This document shows positions 46,394 to 57,986 of a stretch of DNA of 64,000 nucleotides, in pieces. The notes under the pieces were generated by a model. It searched no databases and had not been told where the DNA came from. It worked only from the letters and a program-made list of their open reading frames with translations. A program made the position numbers and the translations under genes. The stretch covers positions 18,297 through 82,296 of the forward strand of contig ML986696.1 in the NCBI GenBank assembly GCA_010094045.1, read 5' to 3'. The stretch's first letter is position 1. Each line of letters starts with the position of its first letter. The DNA is from Lojkania enalia (Eukaryota; Ascomycota; Dothideomycetes; Pleosporales).

Positions 46394-48091
46394 ATGAAAA
46401 AGGCCGCTCAAATGCGTGCCGCCCTCCTCCGACCCTCGATCGCTCGCTTGCGACTCTCCTACCGTCCTTTCAGCAGCCCTACGAGATACGCATCTACGAC
46501 CAGCGACACGTCGACGGATGCCCGCTCCTTTGTGACACGAACCAAAAACTTCATTTATGGGACTACGCTCACTATAGGGTTAACTTTTGGCTACCTATAT
46601 GTGACAGACACGCGCGCTAGCATTCACGAATGGCTCGTGGTCCCGGCACTGCGAATCATCTATCCAGATGGTGAAGACGCGCATCATGCAGGCACAAATA
46701 TTCTGAAAGCTCTTTACAGCTTCGGACTGCATCCACGAGAGCGCGGCAATCCAGACGCTGCGGGGGATCTTGCGGTGGAGATATTTGGCCACACGCTAAG
46801 CAACCCTATCGGCACGTCAGCTGGTATCGATAAGGGTGCTGAGGTGCCGACGCCTTTGCTCGAGCTTGGAGCAGGTATCGTTGAAGTTGGGGCCGTAACT
46901 CCCCTTGCTCAAGCTGGGAATCCGAAACCAAGGGTCTTTCGGATACCATCTCAAAATGCGCTCATCAATCGATACGGATTCAATTCTGAAGGGATTGAGG
47001 TTGTGGCCATGAGGCTGCGACAGCGGGTTCGGGAGTTCGCATATCATGTGGGCTTGGGCCTTGACGAGGAGGCGGAACGAAAGATCTTGGATGGAGAGGC
47101 TGGCGTTCCTCCTGGGTCATTAATGCCAGGACATCTTATGGCCGTTCAAATTGCGAAGAACAAGGACACACCCGAAACTGATATCAATGCTGTAGCACAG
47201 GACTATACTACTGGGGTCAGGTATTTGGGGAAATATGCCGACATCATCGTCGTCAACGTATCTAGCCCAAATACCCCAGGCCTCCGCTCATTACAGAACG
47301 TGGAGCCCTTAACACGCATCTTGACTAGCGTTGTCGAAGCTGTCAAACAGGTTGAGAGGAAAAGCAAACCTGCAATTATGGTTAAAGTTAGCCCAGATGA
47401 AGACTCTGAAGAGCAGATATCTGGCATATGCGAAGCGGTCTGGGACTCCGGCGTGGACGGTGTAATCGTGGGCAATACAACAAAGAAGCGACCAGATCCA
47501 ATACGAAAAGGATATCTACTTGCACAGCATGAAGCAAACATCCTCCTAGAACAAGGAGGCTATTCTGGCCCACAGATGTTCGAACGGACGCTGGCTCTTG
47601 TCAAGCGCTATAGGAAAACACTAGATGATGGTCCAAACCATTTTCCATCGCCTCCACCGGATCATCAGCCAGAGGCCCCCATAGGCAGCCCCACTACCAG
47701 CGACAAGCCTGAAGGCTCCATTGTGGAAAATTTGCAACCAGCAAGGAGGAAAGTGGAAGACGTTCTCGACTCAGCTTCGAACTCTCTTCCGCCTTCTTTT
47801 GCAGAATTACCGTCAGAGGCATCAATAATTTCCCCCGACATGGACGATTTGAGTGAGTCTGGACCTATATTGCCTTTCTCATCAATTCCGGACTCGGCAC
47901 TTGCTCCAGCAACTACCGGTCAGCGAAAGGTTATCTTCGCAACGGGCGGAATCACCAACGGAAGGCAGGCGAGAGAGATTCTTGATGCTGGAGCGAGCGT
48001 TGCAATGGTATACACCGCTTTGATCTATGGTGGTGTTGGGACGATAAGTCGTATCAAGCAGGAGATGCGAGAAGAGGCTAGGAAGAGATAG
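46394..48091 (+). CDS. Mitochondrial dihydroorotate dehydrogenase (class 2, quinone-linked)
   Basis: The enzyme oxidises dihydroorotate to orotate in de novo pyrimidine synthesis, passing electrons to ubiquinone at the inner mitochondrial membrane. It is an intronless frame of 565 aa. The N-terminus is an Arg/Ser-rich presequence (MRAALLRPSIARLRLSYRPF) followed by a membrane segment (YGTTLTIGLTFGYLYV). FMN and substrate motifs are present: NPIGTSAGIDKGAE, VEVGAVTPLAQAGNPKPRVFR, NRYGFNSEG, VNVSSPNTPGLR with the class 2 catalytic Ser, IMVKVSPD, GVIVGNTT, FATGGI and VAMVYTALIYGG. Between GGYSGPQMFERTL and FATGGI is an extra ~100-residue Pro/Ser/Glu-rich insertion (about residues 412-515). Met7 is an alternative start. 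Confidence 0.96.
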   Translation: MKKAAQMRAALLRPSIARLRLSYRPFSSPTRYASTTSDTSTDARSFVTRTKNFIYGTTLTIGLTFGYLYVTDTRASIHEWLVVPALRIIYPDGEDAHHAGTNILKALYSFGLHPRERGNPDAAGDLAVEIFGHTLSNPIGTSAGIDKGAEVPTPLLELGAGIVEVGAVTPLAQAGNPKPRVFRIPSQNALINRYGFNSEGIEVVAMRLRQRVREFAYHVGLGLDEEAERKILDGEAGVPPGSLMPGHLMAVQIAKNKDTPETDINAVAQDYTTGVRYLGKYADIIVVNVSSPNTPGLRSLQNVEPLTRILTSVVEAVKQVERKSKPAIMVKVSPDEDSEEQISGICEAVWDSGVDGVIVGNTTKKRPDPIRKGYLLAQHEANILLEQGGYSGPQMFERTLALVKRYRKTLDDGPNHFPSPPPDHQPEAPIGSPTTSDKPEGSIVENLQPARRKVEDVLDSASNSLPPSFAELPSEASIISPDMDDLSESGPILPFSSIPDSALAPATTGQRKVIFATGGITNGRQAREILDAGASVAMVYTALIYGGVGTISRIKQEMREEARKR

Positions 48092-51000
48092 ATGGATATC
48101 ATCTTCCACTAGTGGTAATGCTGTACATCAATGTATATGAATTCATGAATATATGTTCCTATACGGATGATCATATCTAAAGATTTTCAATTCTTGATGA
48201 AATAGTTCCCCGTCCCCTATAATTCATGTTGGGGGCTGGGTCAATATAACTCAGGGACTGGAGATTGTGACACGATCACGATCGCCCTATTTTAAAATCT
48301 GTATTTACATGAGCATTGCTATTTCGTGGTTTCAAGTACGCATGCTCCTTTAACTTGATAATTTTGTTCGAGTCTTGCATGATCCTTCCACGGGCAGATG
48401 CTCAATCAAAATAGGTCTTTGTATGGTATGCGGAGCACGACATAACAGACGATTCGTATATTTCTAGTTTTAACTTCCCACAACCTTCATTATCTATATG
48501 TTTACTTCGGAAATATGGAATAGTTTTTAAGGAAGAAACGTATGGCCTTTCCATACATTTTTTTTTTTTTTCGTTTGATCGATACACTATACAGAAAAAG
48601 GGAGTGATCGAGAAGCTCATTTGCTGGAGTGATACCAAATTCTTTAGCATTTTGGGGAGTAATCAGAACGGTTGAAAGTCGCCGCCGATAGCAACAATAT
48701 TCTGTTCTCAGGAAGCTTTGCGTTGAAAGTCTCGAAGACTTCGATTAGGCTACCGAGCACGCATTAGACCAAGTATGAATCCGGCTCGATTTCTTTCCCA
48801 GGATTCTGGTGCCCACCCCTTAGGTTTCTTGTTTTCTCAGATCAGAATTTCCCAGCTCACATTTTTAGTTCAATTAGCCTATCCATAGAAGACCCAGAGA
48901 GGACGAGCGACACCCAAAGGTAGCCACATGGAAGAATCTCCTCAGGCATTTAGAGAGCAATACTCGGAATGGACCATATAGGCCTTCTATTTTCAGTATC
49001 ACTTTCTCTATTAGTCCTAATATCTCTAGTTTCATTCTTCTATGCGCTTTGATGTTTGGGCGGCCCAGAACACGCGGTATTAGTCAAGCGACAAATTGTT
49101 TCAAGAGCTTCTTAGCATCTTAGACAAGACACTTTGCCGCAATTCTACCGGTTGGAAAGACTCCTAATATCATTATGAGATCACTTCCGCTCGTGCTTTA
49201 AAACCCAATCCCTTAGGATTTAAAGGGCCATATAAGCTCCCATAATCTGTCAAAGCCGTTTAGACTGGAACACGAAACTAAGATATTAGAGACGACAGAT
49301 TATAGGTTGTGTGAAGAGGCTAGCTCAGCCAAAAAAAAATTTTTTTCCTATAATCTGAATCTTGTAAAAGTTTAATTTGGAATTCCTTTCCGCAGAATAC
49401 GTCCACAGTCCTCCCTTTAACGATTCCAATCCATTTTTACTCGATTCTAGTAGGCATAGTATACATTCTATCATGAATTAGTCACGAAGATTTATACTAG
49501 GTAGAAGATAGAAGCCAAACCCAATGTATCGAGCTAGGGTTTTGGCCTGCCTATTTATTGCATTTAAATCACGATGTGCCTCGTTAATTGTATGTTCCAG
49601 CGGCTGGTTGTGCATCGGAAATTGGTAACAGCGCTTTTCTGTGGAGTACTCATGGATTGATTTAATTATTTATTCGTTTAGAGTTCAAGGCGCCAATTTG
49701 ATTAAGCTATCAAGCGTATTATCGGAATCAGGGCGGGTTTTGCTCTTGGTCATTTATCTTGTTGACGAGGCGTTTCCAGTAAGATTCTGAGAACTTTCAG
49801 TATTTTATTAGTATTTTGTGATAAAGCCATGTTCGAATCAGATTTAGGACATTATATCCTTAAGCTGGCCGACATTTTAAGTATTCCCTACTTGTATCTC
49901 CAGTTTACTTTACCGCTAGTATTTTCTACATGATATACCGATTTCATCAGGCTGAACCGCTGGCACTCTTGATTTAAAGGTTAATTCCTCGAACTTATGA
50001 GCGAGAACACAAAGGCATATAATGGATAGTGGTAATTTTGATGTCACATATTTCAACCCTGGCTATGAGGATAGGAGGCAGAGTATCCATCGAAGAATCC
50101 CATTAAGAGATGCCCGAGTGTTTCAATTCAAGGCCCTGGACTAAGTAATTCGGCACATGAGTCAAGAGAATGAGAAAAGAGCGAAACCATCCATGCAGGC
50201 GCTCCACTTATTTGAAGGACAGGGTCGGCCCAGTTGATCGATAACATAAACGTAATAACATATTACTACGACGGCGTTTTCCGAGCGCACAAAATCTGAA
50301 AAGTGCCTCAGTAGGCGCACGAACTTGATTCAAGAAAGATATTTGAGCAATGGTAAGGAATTAAAAAGTAGAGCTGTGAGTGTAGGAAAATCTGAGTTCT
50401 AGAACGCAATTGTCGCGATGCTGACACACTATGTACTTAAAGTCCATGTTAGAGTAACCGACACTTTTCAAAAGATGTCAATCATTAGTAGATAAAACTC
50501 CAGGAAAACGAACAATGCTTTACTAGTCGTTGGAAGTATAGAATTTGAGAAATAATAAATCCTTCAAAGGGTTCGAGGATGTTGGAAGGTCATATATCTC
50601 CCTTATAGCCATCTCATCTAAAAAGAAAATCTTCGGATGATAAACAACTCTTGATTTCTAGAAAAGGTTCAACGTAGAAAAGTTTCTAGTAATTCTCGAA
50701 ATTTCGATCAAATGCCGGAATAAATTGTATTCCCTAATTGCAGCTACATTGCGAAGGTCCTTGTAAAATGCCTGTTGCTGAATGGGTAATATAGGACCGA
50801 AATCTGAGCCATAATTTTATGTGTAATTCCATTTTTGTACTCGATCTCAGCGCAAGTGAATTTGCTTACTTTGGGTAGAAACGAGTTTTTTTTAGAAATT
50901 TAGCGGTATACACTTAACTTTAGTCAAGCTACCTGAAGAACTTTCAAAGCTCATTCAATTGTTTAAGGCGATTTATAGCCCGAGAGTATATTTTTGAAGG

Positions 51001-52744
51001 TGTTATACGGAAACAGAGGTCAACCCACCTCTTTATAGTGCATGAAAACCGGCTTAAGACGTCTGTACTGGTAGAAGAGATGAAATGCCGTTCAGAAATT
51101 TTGCTTATTAAAACGGAATCTTCATACTAGAACTATTTCATGGACTGGATCTCTAGATTTTGAGCTCAGACTCATGTCAATTACTAGAATCACTTTTCGC
51201 GATCAAAAGATCCATCATCGAGACGTAGAGCGGACGTAGAAATTTAAAAATAGATATTGCTACGTCATATTGTTTATTTGGTTGATTCATAGCCCGTAAT
51301 GCCATTATATAATTTGTGGTGAGAGGCGAATCTTGTCTCAGGGAGGGAGATGAGGAGCTGAACTGGTTGATTGAAGATGGCCAGCGGGCCATATTTATGT
51401 ACATGAAAAAGGGGTATATCAGCTGATATCCAGCGTGATATCCGGCGTGATATCGACCGTGATATCGTACGTCGATATCTGATACAGCTCGGCAGACTAG
51501 CCGAAAATCCCCATGACATAATTCGTTCCAGTTTCATGATACAAGATCCGTATAAATATTAGCATGATGATGGCTAAATTTTGAAAAGGGGCATATTCAA
51601 ATGGAGACGCTCATTTTTGACTGGCGAGCGAAAAGATTGATAGATAAGCTTAAGGCCCTTATCCAAAACTTCAACTCCTGTCAATACGTAGAACTATTCA
51701 AGAGTCAGCTAGATCTACTATCTTATAGACTCTCAAAAACCAAGAGGAAGCCCGGGGTAATCGAGTGGCCCATTAGTTGGTTCGAAGGCGTACTTTAGTT
51801 CGTTCATCCAAGTCTCAAAATCCTAACATGAAATAATGTATCCCGAACTTTTCGCACACCATTGTCAGACTTGCAGCCTATTCCTACTTCAACGCGGAAA
51901 AAGACACTCAAGGTCCGTAAGGACACACTCTTTTCTATTTTAGCGCATATGCCATACTATGGGTGCCGTTCTCTTTTAAGAGTCCAACCCAACAACAGTG
52001 CCCGAACCCATGTTTCTCAACTCTTGCTTCGAGGTCATATTCCCAGGTCATTTTCTTGTGGAACACGTTTTCAGTCCGCTACCTAACAGCAGTTTTACTG
52101 TCTCCACCAGGGCTGTAGTAGTAACTTTTGAGTTCTTATCATATCGTCTTCATTGTGGCCTTTTCAGTCTCGCACCCAAGACATGAAACACCAGAAATTT
52201 CATATAGGAAGAGCCCTGTACTCTGTGGTATACACCATTCATGGTGCCAGTGCTCCTTTTTCATGCGCGAAGAGGGCCAATAGCGCCCAATTCCGATGGC
52301 GGTTTGTCCAACCCGTTTTTTTTGTAGACTCCATGACGATTCAAGATCCGTCACTTAGTTCTCATCTAGGATAGGTGCCGAAGCTAATTGGGACTTAATA
52401 TCTATCGTTTTAGTTTGAGGGAGACGACTTGAAAATATGTGAAGAGAAGAAAAGGCATAGGGCCAGAAAGGGCTAGAGTTGAGACATGTTTTCTGTAGCG
52501 GGAAGATCGACGGGTAATTTGGAGTGCTACGGACCGGAAGCCTGACATCCAAAGCGCTTGCGTGTCAGAAAATGCCCTTATTCAATGTTCTAGCTAAGTC
52601 TTCGCACCGAGTCTATATCTACACCCAATCCTCGAATTGGCATCAAAGGATGCAATATCCACATGTGCAATCGGCACGCCATCCACATTGGCCAAAAATG
52701 GAATCCCGACATAACTAGGTAGTTTCCCAATACGTACCAATGGT
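48092..52744. other. Gene desert of about 4.65 kb
   Basis: No open frame with family features was found on either strand; the longest are under about 90 codons. The composition is AT-rich but not RIP-extreme. Apart from the GATATC tandem array at 51,425-51,479 no structured repeat was recognised. It resembles the 26.1-30.0 kb desert in texture and is probably old decayed sequence. Confidence 0.5.
51414..51485. repeat. Short tandem array of GATATC palindromes, period 12-13 bp
   Basis: GATATC occurs at 51425, 51437, 51449, 51461 and 51474, giving spacings of 12, 12, 12 and 13. The linkers are variants of CRGCGT. The array is bounded by GTATATCAG on the left and CTGATAC on the right, which are near inverted copies. 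Confidence 0.8.
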
Positions 52745-54642
52745 TTACAAACTGTCCTCTCTCCACCTTGATCTAACCCTCTGCCATCCCTCCTTCTCCT
52801 TCTCACCACCCCTTTGCTCGAGACCCATTCCCCTCTCCACCCACTCCTGACTCCCCATCTCGTTCAATCTAGATAACGCCCTCGCAAACGCGAATCGCTC
52901 CTCGTCGCCGGTGAAAATACTGCTGTTCTTCAACATAGACATGTTCATTCCGAGATCATCCATTAAATGACGCATAACATCGGACACATCATGGTGCTCG
53001 TCCTCGCCAGGAGTTTCGCCCTTTTCGTGACTAATATGTAGAGCTTCCTCAAGCTCCTGGTGAGACATGAACAGCTCGGTTATGGGTACGGCAGTTGTGA
53101 GGACTAGTTTGGCCTACTCATGTCAGCATTCTTTCTCCTAAACTGGATTATAAATGTCATTGGAAAAGGATATACCCTGCTCTCATAGATAGCGTCAATA
53201 AATGTAATAAATCTCCTTGCTAGATCTCTACTCTTATGATTCATACCGGGTACTTGCGTAACAATAAAAGCATCATAATGCCTCATCAGTTCAAGATAAT
53301 CTGCCGCCCCGGTTGCTCGTCTAATAATCTCATCGAACGTGAACCACGCACACTTCCCACTCGCCTTCGGTACTTCAATTTCTCTGCCCCAGACGTGGTG
53401 TATGGCTCTGTGTGGTGGATCATTTTCGTAGTCACCTAGGAAGCGGAACCAGCGTTCGGCGTGGGTGTAGGCAGTTTCGTCTAGTGGGTGGTGGTATACG
53501 CCAGATGGCGGACGAGGAATCTTGCGATAATCAGTCGATGAATCGAGACATATGACGCGCAAACGGTCTTTTAGAAGGTTGATGGCTGGTATGAAGGATT
53601 CGCGCTGGATGCCGTTTTTGTAGAGGTCGTCGGGGTGGCGATTAGAGGTTGTTACAATTACGGTGCCGTGGGCCATGAGGCCCTCAACTAGTCTGCAGCA
53701 GGATCAGTACCTAGGCGTCCGGAGTGCTGCGTGGAGGCGAGCAGGATAGCGCGCGTACCGTCGCAGAATCATAGCATCAGCTACATCCGTACACTGAAAT
53801 TCATCGAAGCACAAAACACTACTCCTCTCCGCAATCTCTGCTGATACAAATGGAATTGCATCAATATCGTTCCCATGTGCAATCTTCATCTTATGTAAAT
53901 CTTTATGTACTCCCTGCATGAACGCATGGAAATGTATTCTTGTCTTCTTGGTAATATTCGGCGGTAACGTGTCGAAGAACAAATCCATCAGCATGGTCTT
54001 GCCAGAGCCTACATCGCCATACATATACAGTCCCTTCGGAAGGGTTTCGGGGATCGGTGGGAGCGAAGAGCGCGCAGGTTTCGAGGAGAACATGGAGAAG
54101 AGGGATTTCTTGGGCGGCTGGAGTGACTCAATGGTCGGTTGTTGGACGGGAGGTTGCTTGTAATGGGAGAGCATCTCGTGGAGGTCTTCGAGGTTCTGTA
54201 TGATACCTGAGGGCAGCATTAACGCTGTGTGCGGCTTGGTTAAAAAGGGCGAAATTACACACCCCGCTGGTGCTCATCGTCCCTTAGCCTGCCGGAGTCG
54301 ACACGCTTATCATACTCGACCAAGGGTCCATGGACTTTCGATTTTCCTATTTCCGTCAGCGTCAATGAGGGCGAGGCCTGCACCGGGTCTTGCCGTACTG
54401 CCACGAGCGTGTTGCGCCAACCGTCTAGACGCTCCAGCAATTGGGCGCAGTGCGACGCGCAAGGGCCCTATCCGGGAAGTGGTCGTACGGTCCCAGGCGT
54501 GCCGCTGCAGCCGTAGGGCCCTCAAGCAATCGGTGCAGAGCGTTCTCCTCGCGCTGCGCGCTGCTGTATTCACCAAAATGCGGCGCCCTGAAGTAGCTCG
54601 GAAGCGAGCTCGGAGCCCGCGCAGGGCCTCGGATGATATCAT
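52745..54642 (-). CDS. afg1: AFG1-family mitochondrial AAA+-like ATPase
   Basis: Afg1/AFG1L is a mitochondrial inner-membrane ATPase involved in handling respiratory-chain proteins. Five exons (54642-54399, 54346-54263, 54206-53759, 53692-53176, 53113-52745) join in frame to 553 aa. The Arg/Ala-rich, acid-poor first 80 residues are a good mitochondrial presequence. The family block GPLVEYDKRVDSGRLRDDEHQRG-IIQNLEDLHEML spans exons 2-3. Walker A GDVGSGKT is at about 173-180 and Walker B VLCFDEFQ at about 240-247, then [34 protein letters not shown] across intron 3. Exon 1 joins exon 2 through a 53-nt intron with a GCTGAC branch site; this join is inferred from frame and motif, and the start is the least certain part. 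Confidence 0.92.
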
Positions 54643-55011
54643 CTAGGTCGGCGGGCGGAGAATAAAAAAGATGCATGAAGAAATAAGGATAACAGCAAAA
54701 TCTATACCATGGCAAAACGCTCGAGGCAAAACAACGAATGCGCAGTCCCGTTGGTCTGGAGTGTTGCAGAAGTCTGCACGCACCCGGATTCCTCGGCCAT
54801 CGGAACCAGTCGCCGGTGAGTAATGGTCCGTGCACGATTTTGTTAGAGCCTCATCTCCTCCTAATCAAAGTCGCCTCGGCGCGAACTTGAAAGACTGCGA
54901 TTCAACGGGACAATGACCCTCGATGCCAGCTACCTAGAAGCAGTCATGGCCAAGGGACATGCTTGAATCCTATACTATAAATACAACCATCCAATGACGC
55001 GGGATCAAACA
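54643..55011. other. Intergenic region AFG1 / AKR1
   Basis: This is the 5' flank of AFG1 and 3' flank of AKR1, both on the minus strand. An open frame running through it to 54,835 has no family features and is treated as the AFG1 leader or a shadow. Confidence 0.35.
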
Positions 55012-57411
55012 TCAATTGCCCTCTTCCTCTGTAGCTACGGTCTCATATCGCCCTCCTGCTCTTTGGTACCGCATCTTCGGCACCTCGTACAACCTCGTGT
55101 AGTCGACTCGGTCGCCGCCAATCCGTGCATAACCGCTCTCCTTCCTCTTAAATAGGGGTGCGCCATCACACCAAAAATCTTTACAGTTAGTAATAACGCC
55201 TCGCGAAAACGGATTGCCTTGCTGTCTTGCTTGGCTTGCTTGCGAGCCTTGTAAGGCGGTAGCGACAAAGGTGTCCAGGCCCAGTAAGCGTTTCCAGTGT
55301 TCCCAATTAGAATGCTTTTGAGGCTTCTTTCGGGCTCCTTCGCCCGTGTCTTGACCTGAGCCAAAGCCCGCAGTGGGGGCAGAACCATCTGCGACATCCT
55401 GTGATGTGTCCCCTGTGGTCACAAATGAGGTAAGAGCATCGGCGGGGGTATGGCTGGTGAGATGGCCGCGCATGCTTTCGTACGTAGTAAGATTCCGAGC
55501 AACCTGGAGGAGCTGCACCACAAGGAGCATTGTGACCCAGGTGAGTTGCAAGACTGTCCATATTGAAAGGACGATGGTAAATGGATCTTTGTTCAGAATC
55601 TTACAGAGGTCATCAGAAAGGACATTGCATTGAACTCCGTTTGGAGTATCTCGATTGTCCAGGTCTTCTTCAAGTCAGCGCCAAACTCGAGTACCTGTGC
55701 CAAGGTAGACATACAAGCAAGCATTAACCGCACCCAGAGAAGCACACCAAGCTCCATACACAACACATATAGCACGAAATGACGATGGTTGTTGTTTGCA
55801 ACGCAGTTATTCACCCAGGGGCAGTGACTGTATCTATTAGTCTCCAGCTGGAAGTTTCTCGGGTTTAAAGCACTTACTGGTCTGTCTTTGCGACGCAACG
55901 TTCGCACCTCCTACAGTGCTTACTCCGAAGCGGCTTGCGGACCATGCAATTTATGCAGAAATTATTCTCATCAAAACGTCGCATCTCCATAAGCTCGTCG
56001 ATGATAGCCTTCGAGGCACTCCGACTTGACGACTTAGGAACAAATCCCGGGTCAGATTGCATCGTGAAGAAATAAAAATATGTCGTGAGGCTGTAAAGCG
56101 CTGCAAATAATACATTGGCAAAGAAGTTTGTCTTGATTGTCCCTGGATTTGATGAGCTTTTTTTTTTTTTTAAGTTTCATGGTCGGGGTGGACTTACATG
56201 GCAAAACGTGGGTAATCCAACGAACCCCCACCCAAAACAACGTTCCGGCGAAGATGCCGGCCAAGAAAGGCTTCGGAGACGTTGGTAAGCCACTACAAAA
56301 ACCATCAACAGAATACTCACGGAATGGTGGATGCTCCTCATATTTGAGGGACCCCACTGTAAAAGCTTTTGCGCCGCCCATTGCAGGCCATACGAAGCCG
56401 CTATCGTAAGCGGTGCACTAATGTATATTGGGTAATGGCTCAAGAGGTATACGCCGTTGAAAACAATAAGAAACGGCAGGAAAAATATAAACCGTGATAG
56501 AAACCATCTCGTGTCCTTGACCCAGGGTATGGGAAACTCCTTCGGTGTACCATCTTTGTTGTATCCAGCCTCAGAAAGTGCCCGATGCCACTGCCGCGTC
56601 GTATTCATGTCCTCTGCTGTCGTTGCGGGGGTCTTCCCGTCGTTGTTCTTTGCGAACCTGTCTGCCCCATACTCGATCAACTTCTGTATCGAGCCCTGAG
56701 ATCCCTTCACAAGCGCCCAATGTAGGGCGGTAAACGCCTGATCGTCAGTCGCATAAACGTTCGCTCCCCAGCGCAGGAATAGGTCTACGCAAGATGGGTA
56801 GCCCTTGTACGCTGCCCACATCAAGGCTGTATGCGCCTGCGCATCTGGAATATCTACCGGGATATCCTGATGTAGGAGTAAGACGAGCTGGTAGACGTTG
56901 CCGTCGAGGGTTGCCGAGTGTAGGAGATTGAAGCCTTGATCATCGGTGAGGAGAGGGTCGGCACCATGTTCGAGGAGGAGATTAACAACGTAATAATGGC
57001 ATCGTTTCGCGGCCCATAACACTGGAGTTGCAATGGCATCGCCGCCCTTTGCGTTCACATTGGCGCCGTTTTGAATGAGGAAATGGCACAGAGCGTAGTG
57101 GTTGTTGATGGCGGCCCACTGAGGCGTAGAAAAGATGTGTCAGAATTCTCTAGATAGATTTTCACATTGCGATAGCAACTCACATGTAGTGGTGTTATGC
57201 CCTCCTCGTCCGCATAAGTCGCATCGTATTTGCCGCTATTGAATAGCTTTTCCATGGCTGCTATTTCACCTAATCGCGCTAGCTGCATTATATCCTCCTC
57301 TACCGGCAACGCTGGCTTCTTGTCGCCCATATCCTCGAGCTCCACATGGTTATCGTCGACGGTGTGGCCGTTGGCCTCGTTCTGAGCGGCTGCAGGCGAT
57401 GGGGAGGTCAT
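55012..57411 (-). CDS. akr1: Ankyrin-repeat DHHC palmitoyltransferase AKR1
   Basis: Akr1 S-palmitoylates cytosolic proteins at Golgi/endosome membranes. Six exons (57411-57184, 57118-56321, 56270-56198, 56142-55878, 55827-55715, 55664-55012) join in frame to 709 aa. The acidic N-terminus is followed by about six ankyrin repeats (residues ~60-280, for example [63 protein letters not shown]). Then come two membrane spans, [17 protein letters not shown] and a Phe/Tyr-rich span, the Cys-rich domain [24 protein letters not shown], and [10 protein letters not shown] with the catalytic DHHC at 454-457. More membrane segments end with [24 protein letters not shown]. The fourth intron acceptor (ATACAG) was chosen because it regenerates DHHC. 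Confidence 0.95.
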
Positions 57412-57986
57412 TTCGGGAGCGTGGTTTGCGTTGTTCTCAGGAAGCTCGCGGTGAGTGAAGCAGCTATCGGACGATAGACATGCTGTTCATGCCGTCTTGA
57501 AAGATATTCGGGCGGTTAGGGGAAATTATAACGGAAGCTGACCAGGCATTGGAGAGTCCTCGTCGTGAGAAATGGCCAATGCTGCGGATGCTGGGGTCTG
57601 ATGTTGTGGCGGTGCCAGCCGCGGCTTCCGCTAACCCTAGAAGAGCGCGGCTTCGTCGATCAGACCTTCAGATCCCTCCAAACACAACGGTGGAACACTT
57701 TCTCTTTCCAAAACAACTAAATATCTAGAATTTTCTCGAGCTCAGTTACAGTAGATCACATTATTTGACGGACTTCATTGCGAGTAAAGGAAGAAATCTT
57801 TGGAGAAATCCAATATTTAGCCCCCACTCTCCAAAAGGGGTAACACCTCAGGCGCTCAAAATAGACTCGCCAATCCTTTACACCCCTTCCCCAACACCTT
57901 TCTTTCACACGAGGAATACTCTTCAATACTAAGAACACCAAATTTTAATAGCCAGGAAGGGAAGATTTGTACAATAAAAACGAGCT
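57412..57986. other. 5' flank of AKR1 and spacer to the NmrA pseudogene
   Basis: No gene was seen. The sequence becomes more AT-rich toward the pseudogene. Confidence 0.4.

Noticed and set aside
51601..51798. Plus-strand open frame of 65 codons in the second desert
   Set aside because: Lys/Leu-rich but without similarity. It lies in decayed sequence and is too short to support.
54425..54835. Minus-strand open frame overlapping the AFG1 leader
   Set aside because: It reads through a likely leader in another frame and cannot be joined to the conserved AFG1 block. The 54642 ATG frame joins cleanly.
55828..55877. Alternative AKR1 acceptor at CTAATAG
   Set aside because: It gives DQYSHCPW. The acceptor six bases downstream (ATACAG) restores the invariant DHHCPW with the same downstream frame.
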